This document shows, in pieces, positions 40,531-48,281 of a DNA stretch of 64,000 nt (within the stretch, counting starts at the first letter, position 1; the number at the start of each line of letters is the position of its first letter). The notes under the pieces were generated by a model. It had not been told where the DNA came from. It made no database searches and saw nothing but the letters and a program-made list of their open reading frames with translations. The DNA is taken from contig NZ_WMBA01000001.1 in the NCBI RefSeq assembly GCF_009707865.1, forward strand, positions 124,001 through 188,000, in the 5' to 3' direction. This DNA comes from Amycolatopsis pithecellobii. Its GTDB lineage: Bacteria; Actinomycetota; Actinomycetes; Mycobacteriales; Pseudonocardiaceae. The position numbers and the translations under genes are program-made.

Positions 40531-40574
40531 TGTCAGCTTTCTGACACGGCCCAATCTATGTCAGAATGCTGACA
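40531..40574. promoter_or_regulatory. Two tandem MarR operators
   Basis: TGTCAGCTTTCTGACA (40531-40546) and TGTCAGAATGCTGACA (40559-40574) are two perfect 6-4-6 inverted repeats with identical arms TGTCAG/CTGACA, 28 bases centre to centre. The second ends on the A of the MarR start codon. CAGAAT (40562-40567) could be the MarR -10, placing transcription start at the ATG itself (leaderless). Binding would block both the VOC and the MarR promoters. Confidence 0.85.
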
Positions 40575-41026
40575 TGAGTCAAGGCGGTGTCGACCTGGAG
40601 ACGTCACTGGGCTACCTGCTGAAGGAGGCGTCGAGCGTTCTGCGCGCAGCCATGGAGGAGGTGCTGCGGCCACTCGGCATGAGCGTGACGCACTACTCCT
40701 GCCTCGAGTTGCTGGCTCAGCGACCGGGCTTGTCGAACTCCGAGCTCGCGCGGGGCGCGTTCGTGACCCGGCAGACGATGAACGTGCTGCTCCAGGCCCT
40801 GGAGCGAGACGGCTACGTGACCAGGCCCGCGGAGGCGCCCGTCGGGAAGGTTCTTCCCGCCCGGCTCACGTCCCGCGGCCGGCGGAGCCTGGAGAAGGCC
40901 ACCGTGGCGGTCCGCTCGGTCGAGGTCAGAATGCTGGCCGGCATGACCGAAACCGAGCAGTCACGCGCGTTCCGGGCCCTGCAGAGCATGATCCATTCCC
41001 TGCGCAACGGCCACGACGACGCATAA
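40574..41026 (+). CDS. MarR-family transcriptional regulator
   Basis: 150 residues. The helix-turn-helix with wing reads VTHYSCLELLAQRPGLSNSE, LARGAFVTRQTMNVLLQALE, RDGYVTRPAE, with the flanking dimerisation helices of MarR. There is no ribosome site before the ATG, and an operator overlaps the start codon, so translation may be leaderless. It is divergent from the VOC gene, and the two TGTCAG operators between them make autoregulation plus control of the VOC protein very likely. The inducer is unknown. Confidence 0.88.
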   Translation: MSQGGVDLETSLGYLLKEASSVLRAAMEEVLRPLGMSVTHYSCLELLAQRPGLSNSELARGAFVTRQTMNVLLQALERDGYVTRPAEAPVGKVLPARLTSRGRRSLEKATVAVRSVEVRMLAGMTETEQSRAFRALQSMIHSLRNGHDDA

Positions 41027-41132
41027 GTCGTTCCCAGAACCCGCTGCTGTCCGGCCGCCGTCGTGCGCGGCGCCTCCGCCTGGCCGCGGCGGCGACGCTC
41101 TGGTTACGGGCAACGTCTGCGTGAAGATAGTC

Positions 41133-41168
41133 TTGACAGAGATAATCTCAGTTCATACGATCTCTTCG
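41133..41168 (+). promoter_or_regulatory. Leaderless promoter with internal palindrome
   Basis: TTGACA (41133-41138), seventeen bases, TACGAT (41156-41161), with transcription expected about seven bases later at the GTG start (41168). GAGATAATCTC (41139-41149), a perfect palindrome, fills the spacer directly behind the -35, an ideal repressor site. The MarR protein encoded two genes on (42011) is the closest candidate. Confidence 0.6.
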
Positions 41169-42007
41169 TGGCTACTTCTCCACCTCCGGTATTTCAGGGG
41201 CACCTTCCCGAGGCTTCCCCGCCGTCCGATATGGCCGTCTATCAGCTCCCGACGGGCACCTACGAGACCAGGGCGGTGTTCGCGTTCAAGGGCGGCTCGT
41301 TCGGCGACAAGCGGGCGTTCGCCGCGACCGCGGTGCTGGTGCGCCACCCGCAGGGCGATCTTCTGATCGATGCGGGTTTCGGCGCCGATATCGCCGCCCA
41401 CGTCAACGCTCAACCCCGCTTCGCACGCGCCCCTTACAAGACGACCAGTACCGTCAGCGCGCAGCTGGACGCAGCCGGCTACGACCGCAGCCGGCTGCGC
41501 GGAGTGCTGCTCACGCACGCCCACTGGGACCACGTGAGCGGCCTCGACCAGCTCGAGCTTCCCATCTGGATCAATGAGGCCGAACTGCGATATGCGGCCG
41601 GAGCCCGCGACGGGCGCGTGTTTCAGACCGTGTCGAAGGGGCACGAGATCCACCACTACGAATTCGACGGCAAGCCCTACCTCGGCTTCTCGTCGAGCTA
41701 CGACGTTTACGGTGATGGTTCGGTGGTGGTGGCCTTGGCCGGCGGCCACACGACGGGCTCGGTGATCGTCTTCGTCACGTTGCCGACGAGCAAGCGGTAC
41801 GCCTTTATCGGCGACCTTTCGTGGCAGCTCGAGGGTGTCACTCAGCTGGCCGAGCGCCCTTTCTTGATGCGCAGAATGGCCGACAGTGACGAGGGTCAGG
41901 TGCGCGACGGTCTGCGCCGGATGGCCTCGCTCGCGAGTCTCATGCAGGTCGTCCCGTCGCATGACCTTGGCTCATATGACGGCATTCCGCTGCTGGCGGC
42001 TCGGTAG
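41168..42007 (+). CDS. MBL-fold hydrolase (lactonase-like)
   Basis: About 279 residues from GTG 41168; the frame is open to 41063 but the promoter places the start here, with no ribosome site (probably leaderless). The two-metal site is His117-x-His119-x-Asp121-His122 (LLTHAHWDHVSG), followed by GGHTTGS and FIGDLSW. The layout, with PTGTYETRAVFAFKGG at the front and HWDHVSGLDQL, recalls N-acyl-homoserine-lactonase-type or arylester MBL hydrolases. It probably hydrolyses a lactone or ester made by the oxidase encoded further on (42607), which belongs to a family that yields lactones. Confidence 0.8.
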   Translation: MATSPPPVFQGHLPEASPPSDMAVYQLPTGTYETRAVFAFKGGSFGDKRAFAATAVLVRHPQGDLLIDAGFGADIAAHVNAQPRFARAPYKTTSTVSAQLDAAGYDRSRLRGVLLTHAHWDHVSGLDQLELPIWINEAELRYAAGARDGRVFQTVSKGHEIHHYEFDGKPYLGFSSSYDVYGDGSVVVALAGGHTTGSVIVFVTLPTSKRYAFIGDLSWQLEGVTQLAERPFLMRRMADSDEGQVRDGLRRMASLASLMQVVPSHDLGSYDGIPLLAAR

Positions 42008-42010
42008 AGA

Positions 42011-42499
42011 ATGCAAACCCAAGAGTCTCCGGACGACGAGAACGTGCCCGTTGGGGTGCGGCCCTCGGTCACCTCGGAGATCACGTGGCTCCTGCATCGC
42101 GCCGCCCAGCGTCTGCGCGCCGCGACCGGCGAGCAAGCCGAGGCCCACGGAATTCACCTCCGCGAGTACATCATCTTGAGCGCTCTGGAGATCAACCCGA
42201 ACCTGACCCAGATCGAACTGGGAAAGTCGCTCGGATTGGACAAGACCACGCTGATGCACCAGCTGGGTCAGCTGGAACGGATGGGCCTGATCGTCCGGCG
42301 CACCGACCCGCGGGACGGCCGTGCCCGGATACCGCGGAACACCGCAGCCGGCAGTGCCTTGCGCGCCCAGGTTGCGAAGTCGTGCGAGCGCGTCGAGGCC
42401 GCGATGCTCGACGGCTTCAGCGAAGACCACGTCACCATGTTCCGGCGCATGCTTTTCGAGATCATCGGCGACAGCTACGACAAGGGTTCATGCCTGTAG
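42011..42499 (+). CDS. MarR-family transcriptional regulator
   Basis: 162 residues, starting three bases after the MBL-hydrolase stop. The winged helix reads HLREYIILSALEINPNLTQI, LGKSLGLDKTTLMHQLGQLE, MGLIVRRTDPRDGRARIPRN, a clear MarR pattern with the DPRDGR wing. It sits between the MBL hydrolase and the FAD oxidase, each of which has its own promoter (41133 and 42521), so it may regulate both as well as itself. Confidence 0.88.
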   Translation: MQTQESPDDENVPVGVRPSVTSEITWLLHRAAQRLRAATGEQAEAHGIHLREYIILSALEINPNLTQIELGKSLGLDKTTLMHQLGQLERMGLIVRRTDPRDGRARIPRNTAAGSALRAQVAKSCERVEAAMLDGFSEDHVTMFRRMLFEIIGDSYDKGSCL

Positions 42500-42520
42500 C
42501 CCAGTCCCCTCGAGCAGATA

Positions 42521-42548
42521 TTGACTCTGGGAGCCCATCCGATACTCT
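42521..42548 (+). promoter_or_regulatory. Probable promoter of the FAD oxidase gene
   Basis: TTGACT (42521-42526), sixteen bases, TACTCT (42543-42548), ~58 bases before the ATG at 42607. GTATAC (42554-42559) lies just downstream, and a small TGGGAGCCCA repeat sits inside the spacer; either might bind the neighbouring MarR protein, but no strong long palindrome is seen. Confidence 0.4.
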
Positions 42549-42606
42549 GTTGCGTATACCGGTCGCTTGTTCCGCAGAGCGGACATCCCCTGAATCGAGG
42601 CGCATC

Positions 42607-43977
42607 ATGGTCACGTCGAAAACTTCGCGCCTCGGCCGGTTGGAGGCGGCACTGCGCCGGGTCGTGCCCGTCGAACGTGTCCTGACCTCGGGTGACGCCT
42701 ATGAATCGAGCCGCGCCATTGCGAACGGGGCGATCACGGGGCGGCCGGCTGTGATCGTGCGCTGTCTCGAACCAGCCGAGGTGCAGGCAACTGTTCGTGC
42801 GGCGCGCGAATTCGACATGCCGCTTTCGGTACGCAGCGGCGGGCACGACTGGGCCGGGCGCGCTCTCACGGACGGCGGCCTGACCATCGATATCACCGGA
42901 ATGCGCAATGTGACGGTCCAGCCGGACGACCGCACAGCGGTCCTCGAAGGAGGGGCTACCTGCGCCGACGTCGCGATGGCCGCCCAGCCGTACGGTTTGG
43001 TCGCGGTGACGGGCACGTCCGGCACGGTCGGCACGGTGGGCCTGAACCTCGGCGGCGGCTACGGCCCGCTGTGCGGTCGATTCGGTCTCGCGTTGGACAA
43101 CATGGTGTCGGCGGATGTCGTGCTTCCGGACGGCGAACTCGTCACGGCCGATGCCGACCGGAATGCCGAGCTCTTCTGGGCGTTGCGCGGCGGCGGTGGC
43201 AATTTCGGCGTGGTGACCGCGCTGCGGATTCGCCTGCATCCGGTGCCGGTTCTGCTGTCCGGCATCATCATGTATCCGATCGCGCAGGCCCCGGAAATCC
43301 TTGCCGCCGCGGCCGAATTCGTGCCCGCAGGCGGTCCGGACGAGCTGAACGTGCAGTGCGGATTCGTCGCCGGCCAGGACGGTTCGCCCGTACTCTTTCT
43401 GGCGCCGACGTGGAGCGGCAACGCCGATGAGGGCGCATCGGTGCTCGCACGGATAGCCGCACTCGGCAAGCCGTTGACCGCACAAGTCGGCCCTGTGGCG
43501 CTGCCGGACCTCCTGGCCGCGATGGACGGCCGGTTCGTCTTCGGCAGACATATCGACGTCCGGACCCGCACGGTCGCAGCGTTGACGCCCGAGGCGCGTG
43601 ACGTGCTGTATGCCGGTGCACAGGGGATAACCTCCCCGTACTCGGCGATTGTGCTGCATTGCCTCAGGGGAGCCGCCACCCGCGTGCCGGTGGGAGAAAC
43701 CGCGTTCGGCAACCGCACCGCGCACGTCATGGTCGAGATGATCGCGGTCTGGGAACCGGATGACATCCCGCAACGGCATCAGGCCTGGCTCACCGAATTG
43801 TCGTCCTTGCTGGCACCGCATGCGATGCCAGGGGGATATCCCAATCTCCTCGGACCCGACGCGGCCGACCAGATCGAGGAAGCGTACGGGCCGAATGCGG
43901 CCAGGCTCGTCGCCGCCAAACGCCGCTTCGATCCGGAGAACCGTTTCGTGGCCCTGCCGATCCCGGCGCATTCCTGA
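42607..43977 (+). CDS. Berberine-bridge-type FAD-linked oxidase
   Basis: 456 residues. The PCMH FAD domain has AVIVRCLEPAEVQATVRAAR and RSGGHDWAGRAL, where His80 is the usual covalent FAD ligand; the second (Cys) linkage site seen in bicovalent members is not present at its normal place (the segment reads AVTGTSGTVGTVGLNLGGG), although a Cys occurs in GPLCGRFGLALDN. The C-terminal BBE segment is FDPENRFVALP rather than the more usual NxxxN form. Such enzymes oxidise alcohols, sugars or phenolic alkaloids with O2. No signal peptide. It precedes a CoA transferase and an HMG-CoA-lyase-like gene. Confidence 0.86.
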   Translation: MVTSKTSRLGRLEAALRRVVPVERVLTSGDAYESSRAIANGAITGRPAVIVRCLEPAEVQATVRAAREFDMPLSVRSGGHDWAGRALTDGGLTIDITGMRNVTVQPDDRTAVLEGGATCADVAMAAQPYGLVAVTGTSGTVGTVGLNLGGGYGPLCGRFGLALDNMVSADVVLPDGELVTADADRNAELFWALRGGGGNFGVVTALRIRLHPVPVLLSGIIMYPIAQAPEILAAAAEFVPAGGPDELNVQCGFVAGQDGSPVLFLAPTWSGNADEGASVLARIAALGKPLTAQVGPVALPDLLAAMDGRFVFGRHIDVRTRTVAALTPEARDVLYAGAQGITSPYSAIVLHCLRGAATRVPVGETAFGNRTAHVMVEMIAVWEPDDIPQRHQAWLTELSSLLAPHAMPGGYPNLLGPDAADQIEEAYGPNAARLVAAKRRFDPENRFVALPIPAHS

Positions 43978-44001
43978 GCGGGTGAAGGGATCTCGCAGAC
44001 A

Positions 44002-45189
44002 ATGGTGCGAAGCCGACCGCTCGAGGGCGTCCGGGTCCTGGAGCTGGGCAACTACATCGCGGCGCCGACCGCGGGGCGCTTGCTGGCCGATTTCGGCGCC
44101 GAGGTCATCAAGGTCGAGCGTCCCGGGACAGGCGACGAACTACGCAACTGGCGCCTGTACGCGGGCACGACCTCGATGTTGTTCCGCACCATCAACCGGA
44201 ACAAGAAGTCTGTCGTCCTCGACCTGAAGACGGACGAAGGGCGACGCGACGTCATCCGGCTCGCCTCGCAATGCGACATCATCATTGAGAACTTCCGCCC
44301 CGGAACACTGGAACGCTGGGGAATTGGTCCGGACGTGCTCAACGAGCACAACCCCGCACTGGTCTTCGTCCGCATCTCGGCGTTCGGCCAAACCGGGCCG
44401 CTGGCCTCGCGGCCGGGATTCGCGGCCGTGGCCGAGGCGTTCGGGGGACTGCGCGAACTCGTCGGCAGTCCCGATCAGCCGCCAAGCCGGGTCGGCGTGT
44501 CGATCGGGGACTCGATCGCCGGTCTGTACGCCGCATTCGGCGCGATGATGATCCTGTTCCAGAGCAAGCGCGGGCAGCCGCTCTCGCTCGCGGACCGCAC
44601 GATCGATGTTGCGCTGAACGAGGCCGTTTTCTCCATGATGGAGTCGCTGATCGCCGATTATCTGGCATACGGAGTCGAGCGCAAACGGACCGGCGGGCGC
44701 ACCGAAGGCATCGCGCCATCGAACGCTTACCTGTGTGGCGACGGGAAATCCATCGTCGTCGCGGGGAACAGCGACGCGATCTTCCGTCGCCTCATGTCCG
44801 CGATCGACAGACCCGACCTGGCCGGAGATCCGGAGCTCGCGACGAACGACCGGCGCTGGCTGCGGCGCGACGAGCTCGACGCGGCCATCTCAGACTGGAC
44901 GAGCGGGCGTACCTCCGCCAAGGCATTGGAAATCCTCGACGGCGCCGGAGTGCCGGCCGGCCCGATCCTGACGGCGGCCGACATCGTGAACGACGAGCAG
45001 TACAAGGCGCGGAACATGATCCAGTACTTTCCCGTCGACGTCGGCCGGAGCGAGCCGGCGAGCGTGGGTTTCCCGGGGATCGTCCCGGTGATCGGAGACC
45101 GGTCCCTCTCGATCCGGTCCGTCGGGCCGGACCTGGGCGAGCACAACCGCGAGATCCGCGGTCGGTACCTCGGTGGAGAAGGGGAATGA
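44002..45189 (+). CDS. CaiB/BaiF-type (family III) CoA transferase
   Basis: 395 residues. LEGVRVLELGNYIAAPTAGR, LADFGAEVIKVERPGTGDE and the GFAAVAEAFGGL region are typical; the catalytic Asp170 lies in VGVSIGDSIAGLYAAFGAMM. The enzyme moves CoA from a donor such as succinyl-CoA to a carboxylic acid. Its stop overlaps the start of the HMG-CoA-lyase-like aldolase (ATGA), so the acid is probably activated as a CoA ester and then cleaved by that enzyme, as in itaconate/citramalate- or hydroxymethylglutarate-type pathways. Confidence 0.9.
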   Translation: MVRSRPLEGVRVLELGNYIAAPTAGRLLADFGAEVIKVERPGTGDELRNWRLYAGTTSMLFRTINRNKKSVVLDLKTDEGRRDVIRLASQCDIIIENFRPGTLERWGIGPDVLNEHNPALVFVRISAFGQTGPLASRPGFAAVAEAFGGLRELVGSPDQPPSRVGVSIGDSIAGLYAAFGAMMILFQSKRGQPLSLADRTIDVALNEAVFSMMESLIADYLAYGVERKRTGGRTEGIAPSNAYLCGDGKSIVVAGNSDAIFRRLMSAIDRPDLAGDPELATNDRRWLRRDELDAAISDWTSGRTSAKALEILDGAGVPAGPILTAADIVNDEQYKARNMIQYFPVDVGRSEPASVGFPGIVPVIGDRSLSIRSVGPDLGEHNREIRGRYLGGEGE

Positions 45190-46133
45190 CGACGATGCGC
45201 GAGTCCGGTGTGCTTCTGCGAGACGTGACGCTGCGCGACGGCCTGCAGTTGACCGGCAAGCTGCTGCCGACCGCCCGGAAACTCGAAATCATCCGCTTCC
45301 TGCTCGATATCGGTGTACCCGAACTGGAAATCGGGTCGCTGGCGCGCGCCGATCTGGTACCTCCCATGGCGAACACCGTTGAGGTGATCGAGGGATTGAC
45401 GGACGCCGAGCTGGCTCGGTGCTGGGTCTGGGTGGCGACCCCGTGGCACGTCGAGAAGGCAGCGGCGGCCGGCGCGCGCAATTTCCAATACTGCTTCTCG
45501 GTCAGCGACGCGCACAACCAGGCCAACATCGCACGCAGCACCGAGGCCAGCCTCGACGCCATGCCCGCGGCCACCGCGATCGCACGATCGATCGGCGGCC
45601 GGATCCAGCTGTGCCTGGCAACGAGTTTTACCTGCCCGTTCGACGGTCCGGTTCCCGAGCGGAAGGTCCTCGGCATCCTGACCGACGCCCGAACCGAAGG
45701 CGCGGACGACATCGTCCTGTGCGACACCGTCGGCCAGGCCATTCCCGCCCAGATCGCCTCGCTGGTGGAGCAGGCCAAGCGTCTTCGTCCCGAGTGCCGC
45801 ATCATCTTCCACGGACACGACACGTGGGGGATGGGCGTGGCCAACGCCATGGCGGCGATCGGTGCCGGTGCGGATGTCGTCGATGGCGCGCTGGGCGGCC
45901 TCGGCGGTTGCCCGTTCGCGCCGGGTGCCAGTGGAAACACCGCTACCGAGGACCTGCTGTTCGCCACTCGGCCGCACGCACTGACCCCGCCGGCCTTCGG
46001 CCGCGTGGTCCGGGTTTCCGAGCAACTCCTCGCTGAGCTCGGGGAGCCGCCGCGCTCGAAGGCGGCGCAGGGCGCGAGATCCCGCGCCCGTGCCTTCGAA
46101 TGGGTCATCACGGAGCCCGGGTTCATTCACTGA
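45186..46133 (+). CDS. Hydroxymethylglutaryl-CoA lyase-like aldolase
   Basis: 315 residues of the DRE-TIM metallolyase family: LLRDVTLRDGLQ holds the metal Asp and catalytic Arg, EIGSLARADLVPPMAN the substrate loop, IFHGHDTWGMGVANAMAAIG the HxH metal pair, and GGLGGCPFAPGASGN the flexible loop with the conserved Cys of HMG-CoA lyases. It would split an HMG-CoA- or citramalyl-CoA-like ester into acetyl-CoA or pyruvate plus an acid or aldehyde. Translationally coupled to the CoA transferase. It is distinct from the isopropylmalate-synthase-like protein at 51919. Confidence 0.88.
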   Translation: MTTMRESGVLLRDVTLRDGLQLTGKLLPTARKLEIIRFLLDIGVPELEIGSLARADLVPPMANTVEVIEGLTDAELARCWVWVATPWHVEKAAAAGARNFQYCFSVSDAHNQANIARSTEASLDAMPAATAIARSIGGRIQLCLATSFTCPFDGPVPERKVLGILTDARTEGADDIVLCDTVGQAIPAQIASLVEQAKRLRPECRIIFHGHDTWGMGVANAMAAIGAGADVVDGALGGLGGCPFAPGASGNTATEDLLFATRPHALTPPAFGRVVRVSEQLLAELGEPPRSKAAQGARSRARAFEWVITEPGFIH

Positions 46134-46168
46134 AATCGCGATTCGCACGGGCCTGGCCCGTGCGTAGC

Positions 46169-46211
46169 TTGACACAAACCTGTCGGATCACTTGATACAC
46201 AACGGATGTGT
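46169..46211 (+). promoter_or_regulatory. Promoter with inverted repeat upstream of amidohydrolase
   Basis: TTGACA (46169-46174), seventeen bases, TTGATA (46192-46197). Just after it, ACACA-N5-TGTGT (46197-46211) is a perfect inverted repeat covering the expected transcription start, and ATCACTTGAT in the spacer is a second short one. The transcript leader would be only ~12 bases. No regulator gene is adjacent upstream; the IclR gene at 48282 is the nearest. Confidence 0.5.
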
Positions 46212-46215
46212 GCAT

Positions 46216-47244
46216 ATGACAGATAGCCACGATGCATCGGGCCTCGAAGGTGACGCGCTGAGGCTCGTCGGGCTCGAAGAACATATCGTCGTGCCAGACG
46301 TGCTGGCCGCTTGGAAGGCGCTGGATCCCGTCCTGCAGGACTTCGCCGTGAAGCCCGCGAGCGAGGGCACCATGGCCCGCCAACTCGCGGATCTCGGTGA
46401 CCGCCGCGTAGCGGATATGACGGAGACCGGCCTCGACGTGCAGGTGCTGTCGATGTCCACGCCCGGCTTGCAGAGCCTGGACCGGGACGCGGCCGTCATT
46501 TTGCAGCAGGAGACGAACGAGCTGATCGCGGAAGCCGTCCGGTCCCGGCCCGATCGCTATCAGGGGCTCGCGACACTGGCCACCCCGGCTCCGGAGAAGG
46601 CCGCCAGGGAGCTCGAGCGAGCGGTGACCGAGCTAGGCCTCGACGGCGCGATGCTCTTCGGCCGGACGCGCGACGAGAACATCGACGACCCCCGATTCTG
46701 GCCGATATTCGAGGCCGCCTCGGCACTTCACGCACCGCTCTACCTGCACCCGCAGACGCCGTCGCCGTCGGTACGCGAGGCGTACTACAGCGGGCTCGGC
46801 CCGGCGGGTGTGGCGCTCGGGACGCATCGGCTCGGCTGGCATTACGAGACCGGCGTGCAGTTGTTGCGGTTGATCCTCGCCGGAGTGTTCGATCGTTTCC
46901 CCGATCTGCAGGTGGTCGTCGGGCACTGGGGTGAGTCCGTGTTGTTCTACCTGGAGCGGCTCGCCCCGGTCGCCGCGATCGCGGGACTGGAGCGACCCCT
47001 CGTCGAGTACTTCCGCAACAACATCTGGCTGACGCCGAGCGGCATGTTCAGCCAGCGCTACCTGCGGTGGGCGATCGACCTCGTCGGCGTGGACCGCATC
47101 ATGTTCGCGACGGACTACCCGTTCGAATTCGCCCCCTCGGGCGGGGCGCGCCGCTTCCTCCAGGAGGCGGACCTCAGCGATGCGGACCGGGTGAACATCG
47201 CCTCCGGCAACTGGGAACGCTTGCGTGCGGACATCCGGCGCTGA
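46216..47244 (+). CDS. Amidohydrolase-2 family protein (resorcylate decarboxylase-like)
   Basis: About 342 residues from ATG 46216. The opening RLVGLEEHIVVPDVL has the E-x-H metal motif of gamma-resorcylate/2,3-dihydroxybenzoate decarboxylase-like enzymes; YLHPQTPSPSVREAYYSGLG, VVVGHWGESVLFYLERL and MFATDYPFEF complete the site. The same PSVREAYYSGLGPAGV-type loop occurs in the protein at 36421, so the two are paralogues. It is followed 28 bases later by a dihydroxyphthalate-decarboxylase-like gene, making an aromatic decarboxylation unit. Confidence 0.85.
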   Translation: MTDSHDASGLEGDALRLVGLEEHIVVPDVLAAWKALDPVLQDFAVKPASEGTMARQLADLGDRRVADMTETGLDVQVLSMSTPGLQSLDRDAAVILQQETNELIAEAVRSRPDRYQGLATLATPAPEKAARELERAVTELGLDGAMLFGRTRDENIDDPRFWPIFEAASALHAPLYLHPQTPSPSVREAYYSGLGPAGVALGTHRLGWHYETGVQLLRLILAGVFDRFPDLQVVVGHWGESVLFYLERLAPVAAIAGLERPLVEYFRNNIWLTPSGMFSQRYLRWAIDLVGVDRIMFATDYPFEFAPSGGARRFLQEADLSDADRVNIASGNWERLRADIRR

Positions 47245-47272
47245 CCGAAGAATTCACGATATGGGGAACATG

Positions 47273-48277
47273 ATGGCTGACATTCCATTGCGCGTCGGGG
47301 TCTCGAAATACGATCACACTCGCGCGCTGTTCGACGGCAGTGTGCGGATCGAGGGTGCCGAGGCGACCTTCGAAAGCCTTGGGATCGTTTCGGAGATCTT
47401 CGAGGAGACCATTCGGAATCGCGGATTCGACGTGGCCGAGCTGGGGCTGACCTTCTATTTGCGCAGCCTCGAGATGCCTGACCCGGAGTACCTCGCCATA
47501 CCGGTCTTCCCGAACAGGCATTTCCGGCATTCGGCGATCTATGTGAACGCCTCCAGCGGTATCGAGAAGCCGGAAGATCTCGTCGGCAAGACGATCGGTG
47601 AGTTCGCGACCTACGGTCACGACGCCGGTGTCTGGCCGAAGGGAATCCTCGCCGACGATTTCGGGGTGACGCCCGATCAGTCGCGTTGGGTGGTCGGCGG
47701 CACGAACTGGTATCAGCAGCCGTTTGATTTCATTCCGTTCCGGTACCCCTCGAACGTCGACGTCACGACAACGCCGGAGGGCGAAACGCTGGACGCGATG
47801 CTGGTGGCAGGCGAGATCGATGCGTTGATCACGGCGATCGTGCCCCAGAGCGTGCTGGCGGGCTCTCCGCAAGTGCGCCCGTTGTTCGCGGATGCGGAGG
47901 CCGTCGAGCGGGAGTACTTCGCGCGGACCGGGATCTACCCGATCATGCACACCGTGGTGATCCGTCGAAGCCTGCTCGCCGAACATCCGGGACTGGAACA
48001 CGCCGTGTACAAGGCGTTCTGCGAATCCCGGGACGCGGCGATGAACTACTACGACAGCTACGGCAGGATGGCCCAGCAATCCGACTTCATGATTCCGTGG
48101 CTCGACCAGCTGTGGGAACGCAACCGCGCGCTCTTGGGAGAAAGCGCATGGCAGCACGGGCTCGCTGCGAACCGTAAAACGATTGACGCTTTTCTGCGTT
48201 ACTCCTACGAGCAGGGCCTGTCGGAGGCTCGACCGACCTGCGAGCAGATCTTCGCGTCCAGTCTTCTGGATACCTGA
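47273..48277 (+). CDS. 4,5-dihydroxyphthalate decarboxylase-like protein
   Basis: 334 residues; ATG 47273 is chosen from three close ATGs by spacing to GGGG. The sequence LRVGVSKYDHTRALFDGSVR, RGFDVAELGLTFYLRSLEMP, VFPNRHFRHSAIYVN and TIGEFATYGHDAGVWPKGIL matches the family of phthalate-pathway decarboxylases built on a periplasmic-binding-protein fold. There is no signal peptide, which fits an enzyme rather than a transporter component. It would remove a carboxyl group from 4,5-dihydroxyphthalate or a similar catechol acid. It ends four bases from the convergent IclR gene. Confidence 0.85.
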   Translation: MADIPLRVGVSKYDHTRALFDGSVRIEGAEATFESLGIVSEIFEETIRNRGFDVAELGLTFYLRSLEMPDPEYLAIPVFPNRHFRHSAIYVNASSGIEKPEDLVGKTIGEFATYGHDAGVWPKGILADDFGVTPDQSRWVVGGTNWYQQPFDFIPFRYPSNVDVTTTPEGETLDAMLVAGEIDALITAIVPQSVLAGSPQVRPLFADAEAVEREYFARTGIYPIMHTVVIRRSLLAEHPGLEHAVYKAFCESRDAAMNYYDSYGRMAQQSDFMIPWLDQLWERNRALLGESAWQHGLAANRKTIDAFLRYSYEQGLSEARPTCEQIFASSLLDT

Positions 48278-48281
48278 CGTC

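Noticed and set aside
47273-48277. Possible assignment as an ABC/TRAP substrate-binding protein
   Set aside because: It has the binding-protein fold but no signal peptide and no transporter genes nearby; the sequence pattern fits the dihydroxyphthalate decarboxylase family.
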